A DNA stretch of 64,000 bases from Flavobacterium sp. LHD-80 (GCF_030929605.1 NZ_JAVFVS010000002.1:124001-188000), one strand, 5' to 3'. Counted from the first letter of the stretch, positions 53,426 to 63,060 are shown. Numbers and translations: made by a program. Notes: generated by a model not told the origin, from the letters alone.

Positions 53426-54460
53426 ATGAAAAGATACACAATAAAACAGCTCTTTTTTCTAGCGATAATTCTAGTAGGATTTTCTGCGAAAGCACAACAA
53501 CCAGATCCGCCGGGACAAGTTAAGGGAAATGAAAAGCCTAAAAACGAAGCCTATCTTTTTGCGCACATGACGCACAAAGATTATGGCAGATTGTATTATT
53601 CTGTCAGTCTTGATGGTTTACATTGGGAAAATCTGAACGACGGAAAAAGAGTTTTTGAAGAATACAAAGGACATCCTGATATCTGTAAAGGTCCAGACGG
53701 AAAATATTACATAGCAGGAAATACTGGTGACGATGCAAAAAGCATTAATATCTGGGTTTCAGACGATTTAATTACTTGGAAAAAACATTCCGATTATACG
53801 CCAGATTTAAAAAGCACGCCTGATTATTCAAATGCTTTACAGCGAATTGGCGCGCCAAAATTATATTACGACAAAGATTCGGAAAAGTTCATCATGACTT
53901 GGCACACGCCACATTTAGAAGGAACAAAAGAAGATGGAGAACGTTATTGGGCAAGTCAGCGAACGTTGTATGTGTTGTCTAAAGATTTAAAAACCTTCGA
54001 AGGAACTCCAAAACGTTTATTCGATTGGGATATGGGAACAATTGATGTTTTTATTCGTAAAGTCGGCGATTCCTACTACGCCGTGATTAAAGACGAAACT
54101 TATCCGACTTTGTATTGGACAACCGGAAAAACCATTCGAATTGCCAAATCAAAATCCCTTTTAGGACCTTATTCTTTGCCCCAGCAATCTATCAGTCCAA
54201 ACTTTAGAGAAGCGCCAATGTTGATTCCTTCTCCAGATGACAAAATATGGTACATGTATTACGAACAATATCCAGGAGTTTCATACGGATTATCAATCGC
54301 AGATAACCTAAACGGACCTTGGTTTCAAGCCTCAGGCTACACTTTTTTCTCTGATTGGGACAAATACAGCCTTCCAGAAAAAGTACGCCACGGTTGTATG
54401 ATTACAATATCTAAAAAAGAATACGACAGTTTAGTGAAGAAATTTGGAAAGAAGAATTAA
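53426..54460 (+). CDS. Five-bladed beta-propeller glycosidase (GH43-like)
   Basis: A 344-residue exported protein (LFFLAIILVGFSAKA, then Q) with propeller-type repeats of strands: YYSVSLDGLHWENLNDG, DICKGPDGKYYIAGN, NIWVSDDLITWKKH, KLYYDKDSEKFIMTWH, and REAPMLIPSPDDKIWYMYYE. The phrase DICKGPDGKYYIAG and the Glu in FREAPM fit GH43 or related clan GH-F/J enzymes. Catalytic residues cannot be assigned with certainty. It lies in the polysaccharide operon between the GH5-like and GH2 genes. Confidence 0.7.
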   Translation: MKRYTIKQLFFLAIILVGFSAKAQQPDPPGQVKGNEKPKNEAYLFAHMTHKDYGRLYYSVSLDGLHWENLNDGKRVFEEYKGHPDICKGPDGKYYIAGNTGDDAKSINIWVSDDLITWKKHSDYTPDLKSTPDYSNALQRIGAPKLYYDKDSEKFIMTWHTPHLEGTKEDGERYWASQRTLYVLSKDLKTFEGTPKRLFDWDMGTIDVFIRKVGDSYYAVIKDETYPTLYWTTGKTIRIAKSKSLLGPYSLPQQSISPNFREAPMLIPSPDDKIWYMYYEQYPGVSYGLSIADNLNGPWFQASGYTFFSDWDKYSLPEKVRHGCMITISKKEYDSLVKKFGKKN

Positions 54461-54467
54461 GATAGGA

Positions 54468-54532
54468 GTATTAAGTATTAAGAATGTGTGAGGAGTAAAA
54501 GAATCTTAATACTTAATACAAAAATCTTAATA
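54468..54532. repeat. Perfect 16-base inverted repeat plus a third copy
   Basis: gtattaagtattaaga (54468-54483) and its exact complement (54504-54519), followed by another atcttaatac (54523-54532). It begins 8 bases after the stop of the GH43-like gene in the 352-base gap 54461-54812. Confidence 0.7.
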
Positions 54533-54565
54533 CTACTAAAAACTTGGTTAGTTAAGTTAGTTTGA

Positions 54566-54603
54566 GAATTTACCAGGCTTGTGTGGAATAAGTCTGGTAA
54601 TTC
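54566..54603. terminator. Hairpin in the gap before the GH2 gene
   Basis: Arms gaatttaccaggctt and aagtctggtaattc with one internal mismatch. The rest of the 54461-54812 gap is AT-rich, with paired aacttata words near 54748-54766 that may be part of a GH2 promoter. No ORF is credible. Confidence 0.4.
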
Positions 54604-54812
54604 ATTTTGATTTAGAAGAAATACCAAAGCATTAAAAATATTTTCACCATATAAGTTAAGTAAGGTCATAGTAAGTTTGGTTGTTGATTAAAAGTCAGAA
54701 CTTACATTCTCTTGGGATTGTTTTAAAACCGTTGCTTAAACTAAAATGAACTTATATAACTTATATGGTTTAAAAAAAACTTATGAGAATAAAATCTCAA
54801 AATATATAGCAG

Positions 54813-56621
54813 ATGAAAAGAAAAAGCATCCTTTTTTTAGCCTTATTTTCCATGCTTGCAGTGAATGCACAATGGAAACCGCAAGGAGATAAAATCAAAA
54901 CAAAATGGGCAGAGCAGGTTGATCCAAATAAAACTTTACCTGAATATCCCCGTCCGATTATGGAGCGTGGCCAATGGAAAAATCTGAATGGTTTATGGAA
55001 TTATGCTATTCAGGAATTTGGCAAAACAGCGCCTTCAAAATATGATGGGCAAATTCTGGTTCCGTTTGCGGTTGAATCGAGTTTGTCTGGCGTTATGAAA
55101 GAAGTTGGTGCCAAAAATGAACTTTGGTACGAAACTAATTTTTCGATTGAATCAAATTGGAACGGAAAAAATATCCTTTTGCATTTTGGTGCCGTAGACT
55201 GGAAAACGGAAGTTTTTATAAATGATATAAAAGTTGGGTCGCATACAGGTGGTTATACACCATTTTCGTTTGACATTACATCTTTTATTCAAAAAGGAAA
55301 AAATCAAAAACTAGTTGTAAAAGTTTGGGATCCTTCAAATGACGGGCCTCAGCCACGAGGAAAACAAGTCAAAAATCCAGAAGGAATTTGGTACACGCCG
55401 GTAACCGGAATTTGGCAGACGGTTTGGATTGAACCTGTAAATGCTAAAAGTATTTCAGAATTAAGAACAACGCCAAATATCGATCAAAACACTATCAGCA
55501 TAAAAGCAGATGTAACTGGAGCAGAAAAAGGAGATTTAGTTGAAATTTCTGTTTTTGACGGCGGAAAAGAAATTGCTAAAGAAAAAGCGGTTGTTGGCGA
55601 AAGCAATGATATTGTATTAAATGCTCCGAAATTATGGTCGCCGGAGAATCCGTTTTTGTATCAGACAAAGATTCGTTTAATCAGTAAAAATAAAGTGGTT
55701 GATGAAGTGAAAAGTTATTTTGCAATGCGAAAAATTTCATCAAAAAGAGATGAAAACGGAATCATGAGAATGCAGTTGAACAACAAAGATTATTTTCAAT
55801 ACGGACCTCTAGATCAAGGATGGTGGCCAGACGGATTGTACACGGCACCAACTGACGAAGCGTTGAAATATGATATTATTAAAACCAAAGAATTAGGTTT
55901 TAATATGATTCGTAAACATGTAAAAGTAGAACCGGAGCGTTGGTACACACATTGTGATCAGTTAGGAATTTTAGTTTGGCAAGATATGCCAAGCGGTGAT
56001 GATCAGCCGATTTGGCAAAACAAAAAATATTTCGACGGAACTGAATTACAGCGTTCTGCAAAATCTGAAGAAATCTACAAAAAAGAATGGAAGGAAATAA
56101 TGGATCATTTGTATTCTTATCCAAGTATTGTCGTTTGGGTTCCGTTTAACGAAGCTTGGGGACAATTTAAAACCGTCGAAATTACAGAATGGACTAAAAA
56201 ATACGACTCAACGCGTTTGATTAATTCAGCAAGTGGAGGAAATCATTTCCAAACGGGCGATATTTTGGATTTACACAATTATCCAGGACCAGAAATGTAT
56301 TTATTCGACGCAAGAAGAGTCACTGTTTTAGGAGAATATGGTGGAATCGGACTTCCATTAGAAGGCCATTTATGGAGAGCAAATGATAATTGGGGCTACA
56401 TTAAATTTAAAAATGAAGCTGAAGTTACAGCTGAATATATCAAGTATGCGAAAGTTCTAAAGAATTACGTAAAAACAGGTTTTTCAGCAGCAGTTTACAC
56501 ACAAACAACCGATGTTGAAGGCGAAGTAAACGGTTTCATGACCTACGACAGAAAAGTAGATAAAATGGATTTCAAAGCAATAAATAAGATTAATACTGAA
56601 GTTATAAATGCTTTGAATTAG
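54813..56621 (+). CDS. Glycoside hydrolase family 2 (beta-galactosidase / beta-glucuronidase-like)
   Basis: A 602-residue exported enzyme (signal ILFLALFSMLAVNA, then Q). GH2 order: sugar-binding jelly roll (about 45-215, LLHFGAVDWKTEVFINDIKV), Ig-like domain (about 220-310) and TIM barrel. Acid/base E447 in PFNEAWGQF and nucleophile E508 in GEYGGIG. MIRKHVKVEPERWY marks the barrel start. It lacks the C-terminal domains of long LacZ proteins. It removes a terminal beta-linked sugar from the imported or surface-cut oligosaccharide. Confidence 0.92.
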   Translation: MKRKSILFLALFSMLAVNAQWKPQGDKIKTKWAEQVDPNKTLPEYPRPIMERGQWKNLNGLWNYAIQEFGKTAPSKYDGQILVPFAVESSLSGVMKEVGAKNELWYETNFSIESNWNGKNILLHFGAVDWKTEVFINDIKVGSHTGGYTPFSFDITSFIQKGKNQKLVVKVWDPSNDGPQPRGKQVKNPEGIWYTPVTGIWQTVWIEPVNAKSISELRTTPNIDQNTISIKADVTGAEKGDLVEISVFDGGKEIAKEKAVVGESNDIVLNAPKLWSPENPFLYQTKIRLISKNKVVDEVKSYFAMRKISSKRDENGIMRMQLNNKDYFQYGPLDQGWWPDGLYTAPTDEALKYDIIKTKELGFNMIRKHVKVEPERWYTHCDQLGILVWQDMPSGDDQPIWQNKKYFDGTELQRSAKSEEIYKKEWKEIMDHLYSYPSIVVWVPFNEAWGQFKTVEITEWTKKYDSTRLINSASGGNHFQTGDILDLHNYPGPEMYLFDARRVTVLGEYGGIGLPLEGHLWRANDNWGYIKFKNEAEVTAEYIKYAKVLKNYVKTGFSAAVYTQTTDVEGEVNGFMTYDRKVDKMDFKAINKINTEVINALN

Positions 56622-56695
56622 TAAAGAGTGATTTTTTTTAAATACATAGAAACATAGGTTTTTTTCTTAAAAAAGGAAGTAGAAGAAACTAGTTT

Positions 56696-56815
56696 CCACA
56701 ATCTTGTCATTCCGAGGAACGAGGAATCTCCACGAGTAACTCTACAAAGATTGGCGATTCTCTAAACGGAGCTACTTGCGGAGATTCCTCGTTTCTCGGA
56801 ATGACAAGATTGTGG
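56696..56815. repeat. Family D inverted repeat ('gtcattccgaggaacgagg')
   Basis: 36-base arms (56696-56731, 56780-56815) with one mismatch, containing ccgaggaacgaggaatctcc. The spacer shares tctacaaagattggcgat with the copy at 34493-34598. It lies between the GH2 and GH43 genes. Confidence 0.85.
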
Positions 56816-56919
56816 TGACTATGTTTATTTTAAACAAGTGAAACGCCTTTTTTACAGACAAAGCAAAACTATGTCTCTATGTGTTTAAAAAATCACGCCC
56901 AACAATAAAAAAACTAAAA

Positions 56920-57942
56920 ATGAAAAAATACCTAATCCTTTTTCTGCTCACAACTATAAGTTTTGCGCAGCAAAAAACATTCAAAAACCCCATTTTGCCA
57001 TCGGGTGCAGATCCTTATAGTACGTATTATAAAGGCTATTACTATTATACAAACACACTCGGAAATAAACTGGTTTTATGGAAAACAAAAGATTTATCTG
57101 ATATCAAAAATGCTGAAAGCAAAGTGATTTGGACGCCACCAAAAAATACCAATTATTCGGCAGAAATCTGGGCTCCAGAATTTCATATTATCAACGGGAA
57201 ATGGTATTGTTATTTTGCTGCAGATAATGGAAACAACAACAATCACAGAATGTATGTTTTAGAAAATAAATCATCAGATCCGTTTAAAGGGAACTTTGAA
57301 TTCAAAGGAAAAATAGCTGCGAAAACAGATAAATGGGCAATTGATGGAAATGTTTTTGAATATAAAAAACAGCTTTATATGATTTGGGCTGGATGGGCAG
57401 GAGATACCAATGGACAACAGAATATCTACATTGCTAAAATGAAAAACCCGCTTCAAATTGATGGTGACAGAGTGATGATTTCTGAGCCAACAAACGATTG
57501 GGAAACGCACGGCGCATTACATGATGACGTAAATCCACCACAAGTAAACGTGAATGAAGGGCCACAATTTTTAGAAAGAAACGGAAAAATTTTCATTATG
57601 TTTTCTGCAAGTGGCTGTTGGACTGATTTCTATTCTTTAGGATTATTGGCTTTTAATGGAAGTGTTAATTTGTTAGATGCTTCAGCTTGGAAAAAATCTT
57701 CAGAGCCAATCTTCAAACAATCAGACGAAAATAAAGTTTACGCACCGGGACACAATTCCTTCTTTAAATCTCCAGACGGAAAAGAAGATTGGATTTTGTA
57801 CCACGCCAATTCAAATCCGGGAGAAGGATGCGGCAATAAAAGATCGCCAAGAATGCAGAAAATCGATTGGGATGCGAACGGATTTCCAGTTTTGGGAGAG
57901 CCTGTAAGTGAAGCGACAATCTTGGCAATTCCATCAAAATAA
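56920..57942 (+). CDS. GH43-family glycosidase (arabinofuranosidase/xylosidase-type)
   Basis: 340 residues from ATG 56920 (MKKYLILFLLTTISFA, then QQ); a GTG at 56881 adds 13 residues without improving the signal. The three acidic residues of GH43 are visible: D31 in SGADPYS, D142 in WAIDGNV (pKa modulator) and E213 in NEGPQF (acid), plus WAPEFH. This is typical of alpha-L-arabinofuranosidases. It lies in the polysaccharide operon, 33 bases before the mutarotase gene. Confidence 0.9.
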   Translation: MKKYLILFLLTTISFAQQKTFKNPILPSGADPYSTYYKGYYYYTNTLGNKLVLWKTKDLSDIKNAESKVIWTPPKNTNYSAEIWAPEFHIINGKWYCYFAADNGNNNNHRMYVLENKSSDPFKGNFEFKGKIAAKTDKWAIDGNVFEYKKQLYMIWAGWAGDTNGQQNIYIAKMKNPLQIDGDRVMISEPTNDWETHGALHDDVNPPQVNVNEGPQFLERNGKIFIMFSASGCWTDFYSLGLLAFNGSVNLLDASAWKKSSEPIFKQSDENKVYAPGHNSFFKSPDGKEDWILYHANSNPGEGCGNKRSPRMQKIDWDANGFPVLGEPVSEATILAIPSK

Positions 57943-57975
57943 AACATTGAAAATCATCTTATAAATTATATAAAA

Positions 57976-59154
57976 ATGAAAAACATTCAAATTGCTGCAG
58001 TTGTTTTGCTGGCGCTTTTTCAATTTAATTGCAAAGACAATAAAAAGGAAGATACAGTTTCAAAAGAAAGTACTGAAATCAAAACAGATTCAGTTAAAAC
58101 GGTTTTAGAAACTAAAAATTTCGATACGATAATTGACGGTAAAAAAGTCAATTTGTATTGGATCGAAAACAAAGGAATCAAAGCTGCTTTCACTAATTAC
58201 GGCGGAAGATTAATTGGACTTTGGATAAACGATAAAAACGGAAAACCAACTGATGTTGTTGTGGGTATGAACAGTGCTAAAGGTTTTAAAACTTCGACTG
58301 AACCTTATTTTGGAGCAACAATTGGAAGAGTTGGAAATCGTATTGGCAAAGGAAAATTTACTTTGGAAGGAAAACAATATCAAGTGCCTCTAAATAATGG
58401 AAAAAATGCTTTACATGGCGGTATAAAAGGTTTTCAAGATGTAGTTTGGAATGCTGAAAAAGTGAATGAAAACACATTAGTATTTACCTATGTTTCGCCA
58501 GATGGGGAACAAGGTTTTCCTGGGAATTTAAATGTAAAAGTAACCTATACGATTACAGATGATAATTCGGTTAAAATGGAATATGAAGCGACTACAGATA
58601 AAACGACATTGGTAAACTTAACAAATCACGCTTTTTTTAATTTAAATGGAGAGGGAAGTGGCACCATTTTAAATCACGAATTACAGATTTATGCGAATGA
58701 ATTTACACCAGTTGATGAAGGTTTGATTCCGAGTGGAGAATTGAAATCGGTAAAAAACACAGTTTTTGATTTTACCTCAAAACATACAATTGGAGCACGA
58801 ATCGAAACGAAAGACGAGCAATTGAAATTTGGAAAAGGTTACGATCATAATTACGTTTTAAACGGAACGAAGAAAAATGGTCTGAATCATGCTGCAACAA
58901 TTTCGGGAGATAAATCCGGAATTGTATTGGATATTTTCACAGAAGAACCGGGATTACAGTTTTACAGCGGGAATTTCATGCAATCTAAAAACACTTTTAA
59001 AAGTGGTTCAAAAGATGATTTCAGAACGGCTTTTGCTTTAGAAACACAACATTTTCCTGACGCACCAAACCAGCCAAAATTTGCTCCGATTGTTTTGAAG
59101 CCGGGAGGAAAATACCATACGGTTTCTTATTATCAGTTTTCTGTGAAAAAGTAG
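57976..59154 (+). CDS. Aldose 1-epimerase (mutarotase), lipoprotein
   Basis: A 392-residue GalM-family protein with a lipoprotein signal (IQIAAVVLLALFQFNC, then KDNK). Motifs: GGRLIGLWI, ATIGRVGNRIGKG, LHGGIKGFQD, catalytic His in LTNHAFFNL and catalytic Glu in ALETQHFPDAPNQP. It interconverts the alpha and beta anomers of sugars freed by the neighbouring glycosidases, here in the periplasm or at the outer membrane rather than in the cytosol. Fifth enzyme-type gene of the operon. Confidence 0.94.
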   Translation: MKNIQIAAVVLLALFQFNCKDNKKEDTVSKESTEIKTDSVKTVLETKNFDTIIDGKKVNLYWIENKGIKAAFTNYGGRLIGLWINDKNGKPTDVVVGMNSAKGFKTSTEPYFGATIGRVGNRIGKGKFTLEGKQYQVPLNNGKNALHGGIKGFQDVVWNAEKVNENTLVFTYVSPDGEQGFPGNLNVKVTYTITDDNSVKMEYEATTDKTTLVNLTNHAFFNLNGEGSGTILNHELQIYANEFTPVDEGLIPSGELKSVKNTVFDFTSKHTIGARIETKDEQLKFGKGYDHNYVLNGTKKNGLNHAATISGDKSGIVLDIFTEEPGLQFYSGNFMQSKNTFKSGSKDDFRTAFALETQHFPDAPNQPKFAPIVLKPGGKYHTVSYYQFSVKK

Positions 59155-59161
59155 TAACGAG

Positions 59162-59315
59162 TTTAACCGCAAAGAGCGCAAAGGTTTACGCAAAGTGCGC
59201 TAAGGTTTTTATAACTTTTGCCACCCTGAGCGAAGTCGAAGGGCGCAAAGTAATTTCTCATTTTTCAAATTCATTGCGTTCTTAGCGTAATCCTTTGCGC
59301 TCTTTGCGGTTAAAA
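59162..59315. repeat. Family A inverted repeat with a second repeat nested inside
   Basis: Outer arms tttaaccgcaaagagcgcaa and tcctttgcgctctttgcggt. The middle contains ccctgagcgaagtcgaaggg (59224-59243), a different word, apparently a nested insertion. The element occupies nearly the whole gap between the mutarotase gene and the last GH43 gene. Confidence 0.85.
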
Positions 59316-59332
59316 ACACAAACCCTATAAAA

Positions 59333-60310
59333 ATGAAAAAAATACTATCCATACTAACATTATTCAGTGTTTTTACAGCCTGTTCGCAAGAAAAAAGCAC
59401 AGACAAACCAAAAGAAACAAAGTCGAATGCCATTTTACTGGCAGACCCAACTATATTCTACGACAAAGGAACGTACTATTTATACGGAACCACAACCGGA
59501 GATATTCCAAATGGTGAAGGATTTCAAGTATATACTTCAAGTGATTTAAAAGACTGGAAAGGTCCGGTTGGCGCGCAGAATGGATTGGCTTTAAAAAAGG
59601 GAGATGCTTTTGGAGACAAAGGCTTTTGGGCACCGCAAATTCTATCGTATAAAAACAAATTTTATATCATTTATACTGCCAATGAAAATATTGCAGTTGC
59701 AACCAGCGACAGTCCGCTTGGGCCATTCAAGAGCGAATCGAAGGAACCAATTATCAAAACCGGAAACCAAATTGATCCGTTTATTTTTATTGATGAAGAT
59801 GGAAAAAAATACCTGTATCATGTTCGTTTGACAAATGGAAATAGAATTTTCGTAGCAGAAATAAACGATGACCTTCAAAGTATTAAACCGGAAACCTTAA
59901 CCGAATGTATTTCGGGAACTTTGCCTTGGGAGAATACACAAAATGTAAGTTGGCCAGTAACAGAAGGCCCAACAGTTTTAAAACACAATGGTTTGTATTA
60001 CATGATTTATTCGGCTAACGATTTTAGAAATATTGATTATGCTGTTGGTTACGCAACCAGTAAAAGTCCGCTTGGACCTTGGGTAAAAGCTACGGACAGC
60101 CCAATTATCAGCAGAAAAAACACAAAGCAAAACGGAATTGGCCACGGTGATGTATTTTGGGACAAAGACAACAAAATGCATTATGTATTGCATACGCATT
60201 TTAATGAAAGTGCCGTTTCGCCGAGAAAAGCCGGAATAATTTCGATTGAATTTGCTGGAGATAAAATAATTGCAAAACCAGAAAGTTTTATCTTTTTGAA
60301 TCAAAAGTAA
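59333..60310 (+). CDS. GH43-family glycosidase, lipoprotein
   Basis: A 325-residue enzyme with lipoprotein signal ILSILTLFSVFTAC followed by SQEK. GH43 acids: D38 in LADPTIF, D148 in QIDPFIF and E211 in VTEGPTV, plus FWAPQIL. It is more distant from the GH43 protein at 56920 than expected of a recent duplicate. It probably removes arabinose or xylose side groups. It is the last gene of the polysaccharide operon, with a terminator about 60 bases downstream. Confidence 0.9.
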   Translation: MKKILSILTLFSVFTACSQEKSTDKPKETKSNAILLADPTIFYDKGTYYLYGTTTGDIPNGEGFQVYTSSDLKDWKGPVGAQNGLALKKGDAFGDKGFWAPQILSYKNKFYIIYTANENIAVATSDSPLGPFKSESKEPIIKTGNQIDPFIFIDEDGKKYLYHVRLTNGNRIFVAEINDDLQSIKPETLTECISGTLPWENTQNVSWPVTEGPTVLKHNGLYYMIYSANDFRNIDYAVGYATSKSPLGPWVKATDSPIISRKNTKQNGIGHGDVFWDKDNKMHYVLHTHFNESAVSPRKAGIISIEFAGDKIIAKPESFIFLNQK

Positions 60311-60369
60311 ATTTCTAAAAAAGATTCTGAAACGAGAATTTCACTCTTACTTAGAATTAAAAGTTTTTT

Positions 60370-60404
60370 AAAGCCTGTTTTTATTTCTAAAACAGGCTTT
60401 TTTA
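60370..60404 (+). terminator. Rho-independent terminator ending the polysaccharide operon
   Basis: 11-base arms aaagcctgttt and aaacaggcttt with a 9-base loop followed by tttt. Confidence 0.85.
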
Positions 60405-60476
60405 TTGCCTTCCAGCAAGTTAAAAGTTTGATTTTGACATGTAATTTTTATTTTTATTTAGAATGGTTAAAAATAA

Positions 60477-60508
60477 TTTGGAAAAACAAGTTTTAGAAAG
60501 TACTTTTG
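60477..60508 (+). promoter_or_regulatory. Bacteroidota-type promoter of the TonB receptor gene
   Basis: TTTG at 60477-60480 (-33) and TACTTTTG at 60501-60508 (-7, exact TAnnTTTG) with 20 bases between them, 25 bases before the start codon. This is the best promoter match in the window. Confidence 0.7.
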
Positions 60509-60533
60509 CCAACGAAATTTAAAACCAGACAAA

Positions 60534-62987
60534 ATGAATAGCTTAACCATTAAAAAAATCTGTTTTTTTGTGCTTTTCGTAACATCATTAACTATGATGG
60601 CGCAAAACCAAAATACAGGCAGGGTAACAGGAAAAGTATCTTTGAGCGGAAATGTTCCTGCAGAAGGTGTATCAGTTGCTCTTAAAGGAACAAAATATAG
60701 TGCTGTAACCAACGAAAATGGACAGTACGAAATTAGAAATGTTAAACCAGGCTCTTACACAATCAGTATTCATTCGGTTGGAATTCATGGTGAAGAAGCA
60801 GCAATTGTTGTAACGGCAAAACAAGTAACAACAAAAAACTTTGCACTTTCTGAAAGCCAAGAAGATCTTGACGAAGTTGTAATTACAAAAAACAAATACA
60901 AGCAAGACAAACCTTCGTTGTCTTTACGTCTTCAGACTCCAGTTTTGGAAATTCCGCAAAACGTTCAAATTGTAAGTGGTCAAACTTTAAAAGATCAGCA
61001 AATTACAAGTATGAGCGATGGAGTTATTCGCAACGTGAGTGGAGCAGTACGTTTAGAGCACTGGGGTGATTTGTACACAAACATTACCATGCGTGGTTCT
61101 CAAATTCAGGCTTTCCGTAACGGATTTAACGTGGTTTCTTCTTTCTGGGGGCCATTGACTGAAGATATGAGTTTTGTTGATCATATCGAATTTGTAAAAG
61201 GACCTGCTGGATTCATGCTTTCAAGCGGAGATCCAAGCGGACTTTATAATGTGGTGACTAAAAAACCAACTGGAATTACAAAAGGCGAAGTAAGCGCTTT
61301 AGTTGGAAGCTACGATTTTTACAGAGTAAGTCTTGACCTTGACGGGAAATTAGACAAAAAAGGAAAATTACTTTACAGATTTAACGGAGCAGCTCAAAAG
61401 AAAGGTTCTCACCGTCCTTTTGAACACAATGATCGTTATGTAATTGCCCCGGTAATTTCATATCAATTTGATGATAAAACAAAAATTACAGCGGAATACA
61501 ATTTCCAATATGCAAATATGACTGAAGTAGGTTCTTACTATGTTTTCGGACCTGCATCTGACGGATATGCAACTTTGCCTGTTGGGTTTACAATGACACA
61601 GCCAGGTCTGCCTGATACCAATATTCAGGATCACAGCGGTTATTTGATGTTTGAACATAAATTTGACGACAACTGGAAACTTACGGCTCAGACTTCTTAC
61701 TTTAAATACATTCAGCAAGGATACAGTTCTTGGCCAGGTGTAGTTGGTCCTGGCGATGTTGACAGAAATTTTGACGGAGTTTCTGAAGGAACACTGGCAA
61801 AAGGAGAAATCATCAGAAACGTTGGTATTTGGGATGCAGAAAGTAATATGTATTTGGGACAGATATTTGTAAACGGAAAATTCAATACTGGATCTGTAAG
61901 TCACAAAATATTAGGAGGAGTAGATTTAGGAAGTAAAGATTATATGGCAGACTGGGGGCAATCTCATGATCTTGATACAGTTGATGATCCATTCAATGTT
62001 TATGCACCAAATTATGGTACGCCATCTAACGGATTACCAATGTTTGACCACAAAACGCCACTTTCTGTAAGAGCTAAAAATGCAGGAGGATTAATGAGTA
62101 CAGATTATGCTGCAGGTTATGTGCAGGATGAATTAGGTTTTTTCCAAAACAAACTTAGATTGACTCTTGCAGCACGTTATACTTGGATTAGTCAAGCGAG
62201 CTGGGGCGGTGCTCCAATTGCTGACAGCCATATCACGCCTCGTGTTGGTGTAAGTTACTCGATTACTAATGATTTTGCAGTTTATGGTTTGTACGATCAA
62301 GCTTTTATTCCACAATCAGGAGTTATTAAAAATGGAGACAAAGTAAAACCGCTTACTGGTAACAATATGGAAATTGGTATCAAAAAAGATTGGTTTGATG
62401 GATCTTGGAGTACAACTTTAGCGGTTTACAACATTTTAAAGAAAAACGAACTTACATCAGATCCTGCAAATACACCAGGACAGCAATTTAGTGTTGTTTT
62501 AGGAGAAAAAAGAGCGCAAGGTGTTGAATTTGATTTAAGAGGAAAAATTGCAGATGGTCTTAATCTTATTGCAAATTATGCTTTTACAGAATCTATTGTA
62601 AACAAAATTGATCCAGCAGTTTCTGCATCAACAGGAATTAAAGAAGGAGATATTGTTCCAGGTTATGCTAAACATACAGCAAATGCTTGGTTAAACTATA
62701 CGTTGCAAAATGGTAAATTAAAAGGATTTGGAGCTTCTATTGGAGGAACTTTCCTTGACGGAAGACAAACTGATACTTGGAGTGCAGGTCTTCAAAAACT
62801 GCCTTCTTACTTTAAATTAGATGGAGGTTTATCTTATGAAACTGGTAAAGTGAAAGTTACTGCTAACGTATTTAATATCTTGAACAAATATCTTTACAGC
62901 GGTTCGTATTACCAATGGTTGAATGCTTACTACTGGCAGACTGAAGCGCCAACAAATGTTAGAGTTGGTGTAACTTATAAATTTTAA
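60534..62987 (+). CDS. TonB-dependent siderophore-type receptor with carboxypeptidase-like domain
   Basis: An 817-residue outer-membrane receptor. Signal peptide (FVLFVTSLTMMA, then Q), N-terminal beta domain (GRVTGKVSLSGNVPAEGVSV, about 22-105), TonB-box-like DLDEVVITKNK, plug (PQNVQIVSGQTLKDQQITSM, IEFVKGPAGFMLSSGDPSGL) and a barrel ending VRVGVTYKF. Plug motifs match siderophore receptors. It has its own promoter (60477) and terminator (63022), so it is independent of the polysaccharide operon despite lying next to it. The ligand is unknown. Confidence 0.92.
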   Translation: MNSLTIKKICFFVLFVTSLTMMAQNQNTGRVTGKVSLSGNVPAEGVSVALKGTKYSAVTNENGQYEIRNVKPGSYTISIHSVGIHGEEAAIVVTAKQVTTKNFALSESQEDLDEVVITKNKYKQDKPSLSLRLQTPVLEIPQNVQIVSGQTLKDQQITSMSDGVIRNVSGAVRLEHWGDLYTNITMRGSQIQAFRNGFNVVSSFWGPLTEDMSFVDHIEFVKGPAGFMLSSGDPSGLYNVVTKKPTGITKGEVSALVGSYDFYRVSLDLDGKLDKKGKLLYRFNGAAQKKGSHRPFEHNDRYVIAPVISYQFDDKTKITAEYNFQYANMTEVGSYYVFGPASDGYATLPVGFTMTQPGLPDTNIQDHSGYLMFEHKFDDNWKLTAQTSYFKYIQQGYSSWPGVVGPGDVDRNFDGVSEGTLAKGEIIRNVGIWDAESNMYLGQIFVNGKFNTGSVSHKILGGVDLGSKDYMADWGQSHDLDTVDDPFNVYAPNYGTPSNGLPMFDHKTPLSVRAKNAGGLMSTDYAAGYVQDELGFFQNKLRLTLAARYTWISQASWGGAPIADSHITPRVGVSYSITNDFAVYGLYDQAFIPQSGVIKNGDKVKPLTGNNMEIGIKKDWFDGSWSTTLAVYNILKKNELTSDPANTPGQQFSVVLGEKRAQGVEFDLRGKIADGLNLIANYAFTESIVNKIDPAVSASTGIKEGDIVPGYAKHTANAWLNYTLQNGKLKGFGASIGGTFLDGRQTDTWSAGLQKLPSYFKLDGGLSYETGKVKVTANVFNILNKYLYSGSYYQWLNAYYWQTEAPTNVRVGVTYKF

Positions 62988-63021
62988 TTATCCGCCTTTA
63001 AAAAGAATTGTTATAAATGAT

Positions 63022-63060
63022 AAAGCATCCGTTAATTTTTAGCGGATGCTTTTTTTTTTT
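63022..63060 (+). terminator. Rho-independent terminator of the TonB receptor gene
   Basis: Arms aaagcatccg and cggatgcttt with an 11-base loop and a run of more than ten T. Confidence 0.9.

Noticed and set aside
54478..54669. 63-residue minus-strand ORF between GH genes
   Set aside because: It consists largely of hairpin and repeat sequence and has no recognisable features.
59155..59332. tRNA or small RNA gene in the repeat-rich gap
   Set aside because: The fold comes from the family A inverted repeat; no cloverleaf or CCA-end pattern is seen.
60534..62987. TonB receptor as a member of the polysaccharide operon
   Set aside because: A strong terminator (60370) and a complete promoter (60477-60508) separate it, and its plug is of siderophore-receptor type.
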